From: Glandiceps talaboti
Lineage: Eukaryota; Hemichordata; Enteropneusta; Spengelidae
Direction: 5' to 3'
DNA: 64,000 bases
NCBI RefSeq assembly: GCF_964340395.1
Contig: NC_135555.1
Coordinates: 14,706,246-14,770,245 of the forward strand
Shown here: piece by piece, positions 24,768 through 63,985 of the stretch
Layout of the letters: every line of letters begins with the position of its first letter
Numbering within the stretch: the stretch's first letter is position 1
The notes under the pieces: generated by a model
Seen by the model: the letters and a program-made list of their open reading frames with translations, nothing else
Database searches by the model: none
What the model was told of the DNA's origin: nothing
Position numbers and translations under genes: made by a program

Positions 24768-26088
24768 TATAATTCACTGTAATATAATCCAAGTAATGTG
24801 CAATTACTACATCATCTTACACGATCCAAATATAGACATTTGAAACGTTTGCACTTACTTCGTTCAAGAAAAAACAAGAAAAACATGGTTTGCCGCACAA
24901 ATTTCTGAAATAGAGGTTATAAAAAATGAAGCCATTAAAGAATCCAAAATGGCTGCCTAATACTGTGTTAACTCTATGGGTAAATTTCGCTTTCGTTGAA
25001 AACAAGACGGTGATGCCCTAAATAATGTCTTTTATCTTTTCAAAAGGACCACGAACAAGAGGCAAAGTTTGGATGGATTCTAAGAAGTTTAATTTTCAAA
25101 GATATTTAGATCCCTGTGGCGCATTCTACCTTTATAATGAATTCCAGCAAATGCTAGCATCGATCACTGGTCTGGTTAATCGCTGGTCATTCTATGTAAG
25201 CCATGTCTAAAGAAGAGACATTTGGCGTGTATATATTTTAGTATTGCAGATGTATTCCCGTATAATGTAAATTACAAAATTATTTATACTGCCTTTTAAT
25301 ACTGAAGGTTCATATTGTTTCTGAAAGTCGCCACTAGGTGAACTATTAAATGGCATTTTAACAACACAGAAACCGTTTCTTTGTGAATAGTTGCCAAGAT
25401 AATTTGTGCGTGTCAGCAGTACGAATGTCTTTTTTATGCAATGATAAAAAAGGTCATGCAAACGTTATCAAACGTTAAAACTATCTTTACCGTTGAGGGA
25501 TATACGTAACTTAAGAAATGTCATCATTTACAGCTGACACACGATGTATATTGAAATATATTATCATATCTATACCAACACAGTCGCAAAAACTGCAAGT
25601 TCATGAAAATACCATTTCTAGCACGAGTTCGATTTTAAAATTGACTAGAAATGGTGATTGTTAATTTAAAAAAAAAAACCATCAAGTTATTGAAATTATA
25701 ATAAAGTCATAACAAGGAACTAGACGGTTGATGACTTTTAATTAAAGGTGCCAGAAATTATATTCGAAATTTGGACACTATCAGGATGTTTTGATTGCTT
25801 TCCAATCATTGGAGAATTCATATTTTGGGTTTATTTATTTCCAAGAATAATAACAGATCAGTTATCAAGGACGTTAACTCTTTAGCACTGCATTTATGTA
25901 TCTTAATGACTCTGGGTCAAAGAAAGTGAAATTCTGTACATGCGGACCTGCCGTATACTTTAATTTACCGCGAAATTCAATTAAATGATACATGTGTATG
26001 CATATGTATCATTTATAGATATATATACACAGGGAAGGAAAACTTTCTCCTACACTGCTATGTTCAGCATGTCTTCCGTTATATAGTT

Positions 26089-26094
26089 TTTATT
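26089..26094 (-). terminator. Candidate polyadenylation signal for gene A
   Basis: AATAAA on the minus strand about 400 nt after the gene A stop; two further overlapping candidates lie at 25830-25839. Position only; no transcript evidence. Confidence 0.3.
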
Positions 26095-26490
26095 TCAAGT
26101 AGTCGATTTTCCGGTTCCAAGGTGCATTGCGCGAGAGGACGTCGCTTATGTTGTTACATTTAGTCTTGTTTTGTCTTTTTTACGTTTGAAATAACATTTT
26201 CTTCAGGAAATGATGGAAAAACATATTGACCTCTTTGATTATAAGTGATTTTATAGAACAAATACTAAACGTCATCAATGTCAGAGAGGGATTTTTGCGG
26301 ATGAATCCAGGGCAAGGTCAAGTGACAACTATCCACCTAAGTAGCACGTGTAATCCCTTCAGCGCCGCAAACACAATACATGACATTGTATCGAGAGACG
26401 CGCAATGCATCTTGGACCGGCAACAGGTCTATTCTGCTGCTCTTGCTGCCGGCCAATGGCTTAAAAGTTGACATTATTTCAGTTTGACAT

Positions 26491-50976
<24,486 letters not shown>

Positions 50977-51869
50977 GCTCGGCTGCCTACGTAGACAAAT
51001 AAACCATACGACAAGCAGAGAAATACGTGTGATTATTATGAATTCAAATGATCTAAATCTGATTCATCACATTCGACCTTATTTGAAAAATAAACATAAT
51101 TTTAATATTCAAATATCAAGGAAGCTATTTTATGATAAATATGTTCTAGCGGTGATATTTTACTTCGTTAACGGAAATGAATCATTCTTTGTCTGCGCTA
51201 ACACAAGACAATCACTCATGGCAAATAACTTAATATATTAGCACCAAATGGTAATTAAAACACTGCGAACATCTAACTAGGCCTTTAGGGACAGTGTGTT
51301 CTATAGTTCCTTTTCTTTCCATTATATGATTGTCAATCAATTTTAAGTCCCGCTCGACGTGTTTAGTTCCGTCGTTTGTCATGATAATAGAACTCATATC
51401 GTCTTGTGTATATAATATATAAATTTTGAGGAGATGTGAGCCCTTTAACTAGTCAACCATGTGGTGAATTTAACCGTCTGTGATTCAAAGAAGGTCCTGT
51501 GCGATTTTTCACTTGTCTTACTTCCTGTTTCTGATATCTAGCTGAAGTCCAGTCCAGATCATGTTTAATATCTGAAATACTAAAACTTTTTCTGGTTATT
51601 TTTTTTCAATTCCGATGTCCGCCGTCCTTAAATGTTGTCAGACTTCATACCTCGAGTTTTAAGACATGATGATTTGACCAAAATGTTCACCAGCTTCTTA
51701 AATTAAATGACAAGTAGTTAGAATCATTTTTTTAGCATTGAGCTTACCACCATCCTCGACAAAGACAGAGTCAACGCTCATTGTTGACAGATGGAAGAAC
51801 AATTTGACCTGCTTATGCGTGTGTGTTACAGTATATTTCAAAATACCGTGCAGCTTTTATGCTTGCTAC

Positions 51870-52226
51870 AACCACACAGTGACTGGCACACAGAAACCAG
51901 TACGAAACTGCGTATGCCACACTCCAATAGCAAGATCGCATGTGTTTAGCTACATTTAGTCTAACTAAACTAAACTCCATGCAGACATTTGGGCACCAGT
52001 GTTTTTCTTAGTATCAAACACTCCATGAAGGGCGCGTAAACTGTCCTTTGCGGTGTTCATTTGATGTCTTTATGGTGGCATGTATAGTTAATTTCACATA
52101 GACAAAATGTAGCAAGACGCTGTACTCATTCAATCTTGCTATCTTAAAGTGTAGCATGTCCAGTTTCTTATTATGGTTTCTGCGTGGTTGGTTATATCAA
52201 ACAGAGAGTATTGTGAAATTCACTGT
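51870..52226. mobile_element. MITE family A, degraded copy
   Basis: Contains CAGAAACCAGTACGAAACTG, TAGCTACATTTAGTCTAACT, ACAAAATGTAGCAAGACG and ATCAAACAGAGAGTATTGTG blocks in family order. The terminal repeats are eroded. Confidence 0.65.
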
Positions 52227-52867
52227 ACGTACGTATATAATAACCTGTGTAAGTCAGATGGTAATTTGATGTACATGATGACATATGATTTGGCACATCT
52301 ACAAAATTACATGATTATTTCATGACACTTGTTAAGTAAGGTTTTCGCAAAGGCTAATAGCAATATCAACAATCATTTTGTAAAATGACATTTTTACCTC
52401 GCACTCCATTTTGGTAGGTTTTATGATTGACTAATTATCCAAATAACGCCAGTCATCATATTAAGCCGCAAATACGTTGTTTCCATTTTCAAGTAAGTGT
52501 GAACGATTCCATAGACTTGTTTCTAGCAGGAAGTGAGCTTACTACAATGGTCGATGTTATTTAAATATGTGACGACATAGGAAAATAATGATTGTAGTTT
52601 TCAATTTAAAGTATTTTGGATTTTTATTTTCCAAGTACACGGAACTAAGTCCGTGTTCCTCGTTTACATGTCTCTTCTCCATACATGGATGTAGTCTATC
52701 TATTTATATGACTTGTGATACAATTGAAACCAGGCAACAATCGGCTAATGTTCCAGTCTGCGTTTGTGAATTTTGACTGTACACAAAATGGTATGGTTAA
52801 AGGGCAGATGCAATGGGCCACAATTAAATGTATTTTTATCAGTGGGTGGATATTACATCAAGTCACA

Positions 52868-53195
52868 TCACTGCATAGCACAGCACAGCACACCGCAGCA
52901 CACCACAACATCACAGCATCCCATCACATCACATCACATCACATCACATCACATCACATCACATCACATCACATCACTGCACAACACAACACAACACAAC
53001 ACAACACAACACAACACAACACAACACAACACATGTCACGTCACGTCACAGCACAGCACAGCATCACAACACAACACAATACAACACAACACAACACAAC
53101 ACAACACAACACAACACAACACAGCATCACAGCACAGCATCACTTCACACTGCAGCACATCACATCACATCACATCACATCATATCTCATCACAT
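52868..53195 (+). repeat. Pentanucleotide repeat (CACAT)n/(CACAA)n
   Basis: Blocks of CATCA, CAACA and CAGCA pentamers for about 330 bp. Thr/His/Gln-rich frames through it are artefacts. Confidence 0.95.
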
Positions 53196-54883
53196 CATAT
53201 TATGTATCGTAATTATCTTAAGTATTATACTACACAAATGAAATGCATACGACGTCGTAAAAAAATACAGTATATATGAAATACTCGAGCTCGCTTAACT
53301 GAAGAGCAAAACATTCTAAAACATGCGAATGAAATTACTGAATAAAACAAAGTTAATTAACTAGATAATGGTTACAACTCGAAACTCTAACAAAACGGTA
53401 TGTACTAGTATGAAGGTTTTCAGATTTCAAACATTATAAATAGATTAGCATACAACTTATTAAATATTTTAAATGTGAAAAAATAGTGAATTCATTTTTT
53501 CCTGATATTGAAGTTGAAGATATTCAGGACGGAGACGTTTTATCCCCTTTTGTCAGCTACAGAATATTTCAAAGAACTCGACGAGCTAACCTAACTTGAC
53601 AAACAGACAGACAGCAAAGCATGCATATATGAACGATAAGTAGCTAATATATACTACGGTATCCTGCAGGGACTGATGGTACTACCGATAACCTCAGAGC
53701 AAATTTGCAAACGTTATTAGTAAACACACCACGTCGGTGCGATACATCGCTATTTTAAAGGCTGAATGTCAAATATGATCAGGCCTGCAATGTAAACAAT
53801 GCAAATTCCATAGGTAGGTAAAAACGGATATCCAGCCGTTCCTCTGAGTTTTGAAAATGAAATACGTTGCTAAGCTGTAAGATTCATCTCTTAAATTTTT
53901 AGTGTTGCCAATGTAAATTAGAAAGCCCTAGGTAAAGCACACATGCATATATACAATGTCTCATTATTGGTGTTTTAACAATTTTCAGTGAACAGATTGT
54001 CGCAAGCTAGTGCAGTTTTTACATGGCGACAGATTCAAAACCAAACTTTCGTTTAATATTTAAACTTGTCACTACACCACCTACAGTTAATACTGACTAC
54101 TAATTAACAGCTACAATGTCTTTGTTTTATCAATAACTGACCAATTATTAGAGAATATGTATTTGGTTACTTGATGACTAAAATATCCCAGTTTTTAGCT
54201 TTTAAGGGCTGAAATCTTGATGAATTTTTTATTATTATTTGTATAGCATAAGGTTTATCCTGCCCAACGCAAACAACTGCATAAAACAAAATCAAATATT
54301 GAAATAAAGCTACCCGTAATTTGGTAGAGAACACAATGGCCAGTCCGACATCAATACGATTTCCTTTCTCATCGTGTGTTTGCTAATTACTTCAATATGA
54401 TATGCACCGTCTGTTTGTGTGTATTGCGATAATAATACACACGTTGGTATATCGAATTAACATTACGGAATATGACATCATAAGGAACCCAGTGATATAC
54501 ACGTGTAGACACAATAGTCAAGGAGTTTCACGTGTTTGTTTATGAATCTCTTGCGGATGAAGTTGACAATTGAAAGTAAATTTGCTGACTAGGCCTAAAG
54601 GAGATTTGTAATGAGCCAATGTAATGTTTGACGTAATGTATGGTTTAGCGCTGTTGATGATTGACGAAATGGTTTCCCAAGGCTGACCTTGAAGATAGAC
54701 ACTTTTAATTACATCGATTGGGGAATATGGGTTTCTGTGCCTTTGGTTGCATCCAATAAAAGTTAAATTCAGAGTCTTACCTACTTCCTACTGGAAAGCA
54801 CCTGTAGGTTAGTTGGGTTTGATAAAAGTGATATCGGTTGTCCAACAGAAAATGGCATCATCAAGTGTGCAAGTTAGTAAGTA

Positions 54884-55031
54884 AGTCAGTCAGTCAGTCA
54901 GTCAGTCAGTCAGTCAGTTAATTAGTTAGTCAGTCAGTCAGTCAGTCAGTCAGTCAGTCAGTCAATCTAAGTGTATCAGTAAGTCGTCAAGCAATCAGTC
55001 AGTCAGTCAGTCAGTCAGTCAGTCAGTCAGT
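54884..55031 (+). repeat. (CAGT)n microsatellite
   Basis: CAGT blocks with two interruptions. Confidence 0.96.
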
Positions 55032-55677
55032 GAAACAAACTAAATTCAACCCCACAAAGAAAATAAACTCCCAAAAAGGTGCAACCTGAAACATTCTTTT
55101 AATTTTCGTTAAGTTTTAACTCTCGAAAAATACACCCGTCCGACCTTTTACATAAAACGGTTAAAAATTCTTCTCTAAATTAGCTGCACTTAAATTCACG
55201 AATTTTCGTTTGTAGTTCGATGCATGTATGCATACGCTTGTACATACCATGAATGAGCACGGGTCATGATCATTTCCTCGCATTTCTCAATAAATTGTAC
55301 ATTGATGGGATGTTGTTAAAATGGTTTGATCACAAGGTGATCAAATGAATTTCAGAAAGTACAACAACATACATACATTGGAGAAAATAATTATTCAATT
55401 TTCAGATAATGATGTTTTCGTAATCAATTACTCTTTGCTATGGAGATGGGACCGGTAGCACAATGGTCCTAGGGGACATTTATGATTAACATTTACGACC
55501 GTTCTTGACTACGTATACATTGTTTTGTTCATTTCCATAATTTTCAATACCCGCATCAATAAGTCTCAAATATGGTTTAAATTTAACGTTTTAATTAAAG
55601 ATCACTTTTGCGGATTGATTAAAAACATGGGCGTCAGTGTAAGATATACACAGATGGCGATATTGTCCCATACGCTG

Positions 55678-55727
55678 TGCAGTGTTGTTACTATATATAT
55701 AAATATATATATAGTAACAACACTGCA
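55678..55727. repeat. Perfect inverted repeat, 23-bp arms
   Basis: TGCAGTGTTGTTACTATATA on the left is exactly complemented on the right, around a 4-bp spacer. Could be a minimal fold-back element or cruciform. Confidence 0.9.
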
Positions 55728-57177
55728 AACACAATATATAAAGTGCGGCAAACACTTGCGATTCACAATAACCACAGACATTCGTATTTACACATCCACG
55801 TTTACTTGTTTCTATACATACTGTATATACCCGAAACAAATGTTCGGTTTTCTGTGTTATCAAAATATGCCCCGAACGTCAAATAATGCTCCAGATAATG
55901 ACGTCATCACGAGGGTAAATGTTCCGTCCCTGCCCCAACTATCTCCTTATTTGCCCAAAGCCTGCTTTATATAGTGCAAGTTTATTCCGAACCAGTGTAG
56001 TGACAATTACGTGGTGGAACGAGCTTCAAATATTCACTGGGTTTGACATAGTTAAACTTCAGTCAAGTGTAATTACAACCATGGCTCTTCAGGTGTGACA
56101 ATCTGTTTATAGCATACACGTACTATTTCAAGTCCGTCACACAAAATGTAAAAAAAAAACATAATTAGCTGGCAAAAACCTATATGCTTGGCTATGCGCC
56201 AACATTTTATAATTTTACTTTTTATAAAAATGGAATTCTGATGGGGGGGAAATCATCTTTCGTCAACGACAGAATAGTTTTGTGTTTGTACAAGTGTGCC
56301 TCTGCGTTTAACGTATGGTCACATTGCTCATATAATGTAATGAGAACGTCCTAATTAACGACTATTCGGTTTTATATGCAGTCGTCAAACTTCAACAAAA
56401 ACATACGTATGATTGTATTCCTTCTCTGGAAAGTATTTTTGCACGGTTCGTCGAGTCTGACATGTATGGACAATGCGTCGAATCAACATAATGCTGTACT
56501 AAAATAGCCTCCCTATTATTGCACACGGTCTGCTGAATACGAATTCTACAGTACTGTTCTTAGCATAGGTAGATAATGACAGCAAATCCACATAATCTGA
56601 TCATAATCTGAACTTTTATAGTTGAATAATTTGCATGAACAGCAAAATAATATCAAAATTTAGCATAGCCCAATCAATATATAACCAGGTGCACTTTTGC
56701 TATTTAACCAAGCATTAGGGCCAGGGCATTAATTCTAGAAAATTATACCTTTCAAACAATAATGTGACACGCCGGACTGCAACGGAACATTTTTCATTGA
56801 TGCAAATATATTGTACATCGAACATTCATACAACATTTGAAATTCTGACACGAAACATCGCCATTCATTAGTGATCCCTGGATTATTTTATTACTATTTG
56901 ATTACGTTTCCCTCGTAATATATCTGCATGTATTCAAGGACCAATGCAATTCACTTGATAAATAAATAAATACAATGTAGAAATGGATGGTAAACTACAT
57001 GCTAATTATTGCCACAGTGTGTAGACCTATACTCACATTCTATAAATTAGAGCAAAGGGGAAGTTAGTCCGAGTATGCCATAAAGGTATACAACTGTTGC
57101 GCAAAATGTAGAGTATTTTTCTTTGTTCGCCTTTTTCAAAACGTCACAAATTACTACCGGTTATCGAGAGAGGTACA

Positions 57178-57425
57178 GTATGTATGTATGTATGTATGTA
57201 TGTATGTATGTATGTATGGATGGATGGATGGATGGATGGATGGATGGATGGATGGATGGCTGGATGGATGGATGGATGGATGGATGGATGGATGTATGTA
57301 TGTATGGATGGATGGATGGATGGCTGGCTGGCTGGCTGGATGGCTGGATGGATGGATGGATAGATGTATGTACGTATGTATGTATGTATGTATGTATGTA
57401 TGTATGTATGTATGTATGTATGTAT
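57178..57425 (+). repeat. (TATG)n/(GGAT)n microsatellite
   Basis: TATG blocks flank GGAT and GGCT blocks. Confidence 0.97.
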
Positions 57426-57914
57426 TACAATAGCTTTTGTAAACCTTAACAAATTTTGCGAATGCTTTTTCGCTACTTGCATCTTGCCTGATAGAATAAA
57501 ATGGTGTATTTTAATTACAGAAAACAAGGGTTTGTCTCACATCACCTTTCTAATTATAGAGTGTCAATGTCGGAATGCTTCACTACACCTACCGTGTAGA
57601 ATCTGACTCGAAATAATGATTTGCATAATATATGTCTTTGACAGGTGTTAATTCATGTAACTGTGCCAAAATTGATCACTTGAATATTGATCACTTAATA
57701 TTGATAAATTCAATACTATGAATTCGAAATGGGGATACACAGGTATGTTACAAAATCGACTAAACCTAAACTAAACTGTACATCACTGAGCAAATGACCT
57801 TAATCAAAGAAACACGACATAACGTAGCCTATTAGTTTGATAAGTTCATTGAAGTAACGAGTATTCTATGATGAATAAAACATCATCAAATGTGACTTCA
57901 GATGAATGAAAATG

Positions 57915-57945
57915 CATACATACATACATACATACATACATACAT

Positions 57946-57983
<38 letters not shown>

Positions 57984-58067
57984 CTACACACACACACACA
58001 CACACACATACATACATACATACATACATACATACATACATACATACATACATACATACATACATAC
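57915..58067 (+). repeat. (ACAT)n/(AC)n microsatellite
   Basis: ACAT blocks flank an AC block. Confidence 0.97.
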
Positions 58068-59037
58068 CCTTTTTAGCAGCAATGAAATCACTCTCCATAA
58101 TACGTGTTTACATATCTGTTATACATATTTACTAAGTCAGTCAAATTTGACACGTGTATGTGCATGTGTATACGTTAATGTCCGCAAGGATAACATTGAT
58201 GGCAATATCATGGATAATTCAACAAAGTTTACAATTTGCAACTTGCATATCGTTGTACGATGTAAAACAATGGAATGTTGAAAGCTCATCTGTGCAAAAA
58301 GTTCAGTCTAAGTTAATGGATTTGACTTCGTACAGGACTGAAATCAACAATGCTTTTGTTTCATATGTATGCTACCCTATGTCCGAAATATTACATATCT
58401 TGCAATGTCCACGTCACTGAATTCCTGACTCTCAGTGTGTATGACTGTACGGCATCAACGCTATAGTATGTGTGGGATACAATTGTGTCATTCAATTACG
58501 TTAGCCGTTATATTTAATCCCTGGATGTGAAGTCATTATTAGTAGGACTAACGTATCGCAGAATGCATATATAATTACTCCGACGACGATCACTTAAGGA
58601 TGCAGATAACACCTGTACGGGTGTAGGTACTCATGTATCTGATATATATGTTAGATAGAGCCGAACATCACTATCTATTTAATGATAGCAATGACATTTG
58701 AGATTTGCTTGGTATTCACAACCAAAGGCACTCGGGTAGAAAAACGTTACACATTATTAAAACACCTTGTGTACTATTTGTATCGATTATTGACCATTTT
58801 ACTTGCACTAGAGCGCGCGATCTCATTGATACTGCGAGTCTTTATCACAACGCCGTGTTTAAAAGTGTAAGAATTCAAGTTGACATCACTGTCATTAAAC
58901 AACTTCAAGAAGTTTAAGAATACACCAAATTTACGCTAGGACAACATAGGCAAATGCATGGTAAAATATCGTTGACATTGACAATTAAAAAGGATAGTGC
59001 AAGGTTCCCTGAAAAAATCTCAACAACGAAGCTACTA

Positions 59038-59342
59038 CAGCGCGTTGCAGTTTACTGATCACTCGCTCTGTTTGATGCTAGCAAGCATTAGTCTGTTTCT
59101 TGCTGCATTTTGTCTAAATAAAATGAAGTAATATAATACTATGCAGACATCAAAACATCTGCACCCGCGTGTCAGCGTTTACAGTTACACCACGCTTATT
59201 TTATTTTTGGCTAAAATGTAGCAACATATTGCGATCTTAATATTTTGAAGTGCAGAATGTCTAGTTTCTTATTGGTGTGTGTCTGATTATACCATTTGGT
59301 GAAACCAAACACAGCCAGTGAACAGTAACCTGCAACGCACTG
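59038..59342. mobile_element. MITE family A, full-length copy
   Basis: 305 bp with ends CAGCGCGTTGCAGTTTACTG and CAGTAACCTGCAACGCACTG, flanked by TA. Internal CTGCATTTTGTCTAAATAAA and CTAAAATGTAGCAACA match the 24475 copy. Confidence 0.83.
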
Positions 59343-60130
59343 TATCTTGATGATAGAAAGGTTATGATAATAACTGTTTTCATAGACAGGAAAATCAAAA
59401 CTGAATATTTCTTTAAGTTACATTTGGATCATATTACAGAAACTGGTGGATTTAAACTACTCGTGGGGAAATTTCCTCCTAATGGCTGAATTTTTTTTAC
59501 AACGAGATATAAAAGAAAGAAAAGCACTATATGCACCATTAGTTCGAAATAATGGACCGATAAGTCATGGTCTTAAATTGAGTATGACAACATTGATTAC
59601 TGCAAGCATTGTGAAACAAAGACGAGGGTGCGACAGGGTCAAACTATTTAGTGATTAAAATGAATGAAGACCAAGCGATGAGATATAGCTTAGACACATT
59701 GAAGACAAAATACATGGTTCAATGACATCTCCTTACATGCTGTCCACTAGCCTTTTCCCAAATGTTCATTCCACATGACAAGGGATATATTCTGAATCCG
59801 TCCCTAAAATTGTAAACTGTCATCTCTTGAAATTATAACATTTCCAAGCTCGTACACCCCCCCCACACACACACACACACGTGTATATAGAATTTGCTGA
59901 GAGGAAACATCCTTAGGTTCATAGGCTAATGACAGGTGGGGTGACATAACAGTCACTTAGTGTTAACCGGGCTACTGACAGATAGGTTGGTACTAAAGTC
60001 ATTTAGTGTTAGTGGGGCTACTGGTAGGTAGGTTGGTACTAAAGTCATTTAGTGTTAGTAGGGACATCACTAATATATACCCTTGGTATTTATTTGATTT
60101 CGGGCAGTTTAAATAGTCAAGTAGTTTAAT

Positions 60131-60260
<130 letters not shown>

Positions 60261-61654
60261 ACTGACGTAAGAACCATTTATAATTGATTAGAATGACATC
60301 GATACTCACCCAGATATATCCAAACTACAATGATGATGCTCGATCTCGGTAGGAATAACAGCGAGCTGTAATTCTCTCTGTGACGTCAGCTTGAATCGGT
60401 CATCAACTTCAATAACGCACAGAGTACGCGTAGCTCACGCATACATATAGTTATTTCGGCTAATGGTATACAAAAACACTGCGTTCCATGGGAAGATGAT
60501 AAATGCCCAATGTAAATTAAAAATGCCTGTAGGCATCAAAATGTGGACCAATACAGATCAACTCATCAAATCCCACGTGTGTTTGCAGAACTCTAGGACC
60601 ATTTCTGACTCGTCACGTTAGAAGTTTGTTGAAGAATGTATGAAGAGTGATACGTTGGTATGTCGATTCCACGTTAAGAAAATCGACCCACCTGAAAACG
60701 CCGTGTGAATGACATTCTCTGATGCAGAAAATATAACAGTCTGCGCATGACAACATCTAACGGGACACTTACAATATATGTCATATGTGCGTGACAATCG
60801 TTTCCGTTGGTTTGCACTCAGCAGACAGTGTTTACATTTATTCCATTATACATCAAACATACCTTTAATTTTCAAGGTCGGAATAATCGACAAGTCATGA
60901 TACAGGTTGTGACAAAAATGAACGATCAAGTTAGATTTCGGGAGGTAAATATAAGCTTATATGTAGATTGCTCGCCATTTTACACATGATTTTGACCTCA
61001 ATTTGTTAATGGTGTCCTCGTCGATTTAAGATAAACAAACTCCAAACACAAATTTGAAGGAAATAAAATCTATACGTTATGCATTTTCAAACATCAAAAC
61101 GTTTTTTTTTTGTTTTTTTTAAATAAGAAGATGAAGACATTTATATATCTGTCTAATTCCACATTAGTGTTCTAATAGCCGTCTCTTTGTCTTTACAGCT
61201 GCCGTTGGCAACGTGATTATATCACGTCCAATGATCAATCTCTTTAAACGAACTCCCAGGAGAACAGCAGACACCTGAATAGAAGTGGCTTGATACTACA
61301 AATCGACCTACTACTTGAAACGTAGAACTACCTTTAATTGGTGATGCTCATTTGTCATAATTGTCGTTCTTGTTGAACTCGGCGACGAGTGTTCGTTAGC
61401 GGAGCTCGAGTGCTTATAATTTAACAAACCTAATCGATTTGAAAACATAGCAACAACTCGCCGAGATCAAGATTAAAACACGTTCAGAAATATGTAGTCT
61501 AATTTAGACATTTTGACCGAAAAGTGTTAATTGACTACATCATGATAAAATTAGTTTAAAACGTCAGAGTAATACAGAATATCAAAACTTTTGTATGAAT
61601 ATGTATATTATTTATATTATTTATATTATAGATACACATAAATACATAACACAT

Positions 61655-61736
61655 ACACACACATACATACATACATACATACATACATACATACATACAT
61701 ACATACATACATACATACATACATACATACATACAT
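61655..61736 (+). repeat. (ACAT)n microsatellite
   Basis: ACAT run of about 80 bp. Confidence 0.97.
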
Positions 61737-63472
61737 TTTATCTCAATTTTATCTCTAGTTTGGTACTAAGACGGTGTTAAACCCGTGTCGTAACTCTACT
61801 CTAATTTGCTCCATGCAGTATTAATAGGAAAATTTGGTTAGATAACATATCCACGGCCAAAGTTGAAAATCGTCGACGTTTCGGGATTAATGCTTCATTC
61901 AGAGACAAGCAGACTGAATTCTAATTCGTGTAGGATGGATATTAAGCGTTGTTGTGAATTGTATTTAGTAGTTATAGTATTTGTGAAAAAGACAGTATGT
62001 AGTGAACGCTTCAACTAAAATGTAACCCCTTCTTAGCTCTTCACTAGTGACAATTGTCACGTGACTTTGCATCAGAAAGTGACGTCAGCGTTTTCTCGCT
62101 TTGTTTTAAAACTCGGTTTTGGTTTGTTTGCCTTTTTCTGTAACTAATGAAATGACATTTTTCCTACGATGTGCAAATTTGTGTATTTTCCTCATTTTTA
62201 GCATATGATTTAAAATGTATACATCTTTTTTGGCACGATGAATTCAGTCACTACCCCAAAGTTAAGAAAATCAATAGAAAGGGTAACATCCCTACAGTGT
62301 CCAATATTTGTGTGTTTTAGTTATTTGGAGCATTTGTATGACTTCGTTAAAACGGCGACGTCTTTATGAAATGTGGGCAGGCGAGTTGTATGGAGCTTGC
62401 TGTGCAAGACAAATACCGGATATTGCTTTGAAGGTTTAAACAAATGATGTTCTTTTTATCCGAAAATTGTCTTAGTATTAAAAATTTCATGATGATTTCC
62501 TTTTTACAGTCAGCATTCAATGAGTTGACGTAGTGTGAATAGAATATGCTACACTAAGAGTTAACTGCTGGTAGTGAGTAGCAGCTGAATTAATATCACA
62601 ATTTGCCTTTTATTATATTAAGGAATAATTTGATGAAATGGCTGCAGAGACAATAATGAGATCATTTCCCCTGTCGCTTTACTTCTGAACGTATTTATTC
62701 TGTTGTGTTGACAAAATCGAAATGCAATTATACAGAATGACAGCTACTTCACGAAGTACACTCTAGAAAATCGCAAACGTTGATCATAAAGGCAGATCAT
62801 CTCATTCCTAAAACGATGAGTGACTTTTGAAACCATTTCCGAGTGCAATGCGTTGGTGTAAATGAGTAATAGTTCTTTGTCTTGATTCCGAATTATGTCA
62901 TTTTATTATGACAAATTACTATTAAAGATTGGCAAGTATTGTATTGCGATTGCCATAAAGGAGGATGACTATATCAAAAACCATTATTCTGTCAATTGCG
63001 TTATTTGCTGGGTTTTTTTCAAAATTTGAAAAGATATACTTACATGCATTAGCTGCTGAATTAATTACATCAACCAAGTTCATGAATCATGATCAATGTC
63101 ACACGTCAATGCCTGTAAGAATAGGAATATCTCTGCACCTAAATTGCAGAAAATTTTGTCGTGAAGCGATTTTTTTTTTTTTTTAATTTGTTGATATAAG
63201 TACTACGTGTTCGTCTATCTTTTAAGCTTGGAGAATACATGGATAAATAATAAATAGGAGATTTTTAAGGCGCCTAATCTCTGCAAGCAGAGCTCGAAGG
63301 GCAGAAGTAAAGGGATAAATTTACTGAATGGTAAGGTGAAAAGTGGATATTTTGGAGACTAGTTCTTTGGAGAAGGTAGACTGCTCAATCCCCTTGGAAA
63401 GCTATCATACATAAAAATGAAAGAAGACAAGTCTGATATTGCATTGTATATTATTGCACTATGGAACCTTGG

Positions 63473-63575
<103 letters not shown>

Positions 63576-63794
63576 TACAATAAACAGTTACAGTACAGTA
63601 TTTCTGGCCAAGGCGTTTCTCTCAGGCTTTGCTGAGCCGGCCCAATCCATCATACTAATTATTTCGCATGTGCAGTCATGTGACCAAAATGGTAATCATA
63701 GCATTTGCTATTGTTTACGGGTTATTCCATTTTTTTCCGTATGAGTATTTTTTTAACCAGAAGCTTTCACGTGTTTGTCGGGATGATTTGTATG

Positions 63795-63798
<4 letters not shown>

Positions 63799-63893
<95 letters not shown>

Positions 63894-63914
63894 GTATATA
63901 TATATATATATATA
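63799..63914 (+). repeat. (TA)n microsatellite
   Basis: TA with one AAG interruption near 63892. Confidence 0.98.
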
Positions 63915-63942
63915 GTTTTGGTAGTACTGGAACTCTTTCTTG

Positions 63943-63985
63943 GTTGTAACTCGGAGTTTCACGCATTGTGCGATCATCAGACAAC
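63943..63985 (-). ncRNA. Type I hammerhead ribozyme motif (copy 3)
   Basis: Minus strand: stem I GTTGT, core CTGATGA, stem II CGCA-CAA-TGCG closed by a U-U mismatch, core GAAA, stem III CTC-C-GAG (or two pairs), TT at the cleavage site, stem I partner ACAAC. The core is intact. The mismatch where a G-C pair is usual may lower activity. Confidence 0.65.

Noticed and set aside
26226-26471. 81-codon plus-strand open frame just past the gene A stop
   Set aside because: Antisense to the probable gene A 3' UTR, with no recognisable motif.
52715-53279. Two overlapping open frames rich in Thr, His and Gln
   Set aside because: They are produced by the CACAT/CACAA pentanucleotide array.
55525-55974. 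149-codon plus-strand open frame
   Set aside because: Spans the perfect hairpin, is AT-driven in composition, and shows no known motif.
58154-58420. 88-codon plus-strand open frame upstream of gene A
   Set aside because: No domain recognised, no ribosome or splice context, and alone in a repeat-rich region; not enough to call a gene.
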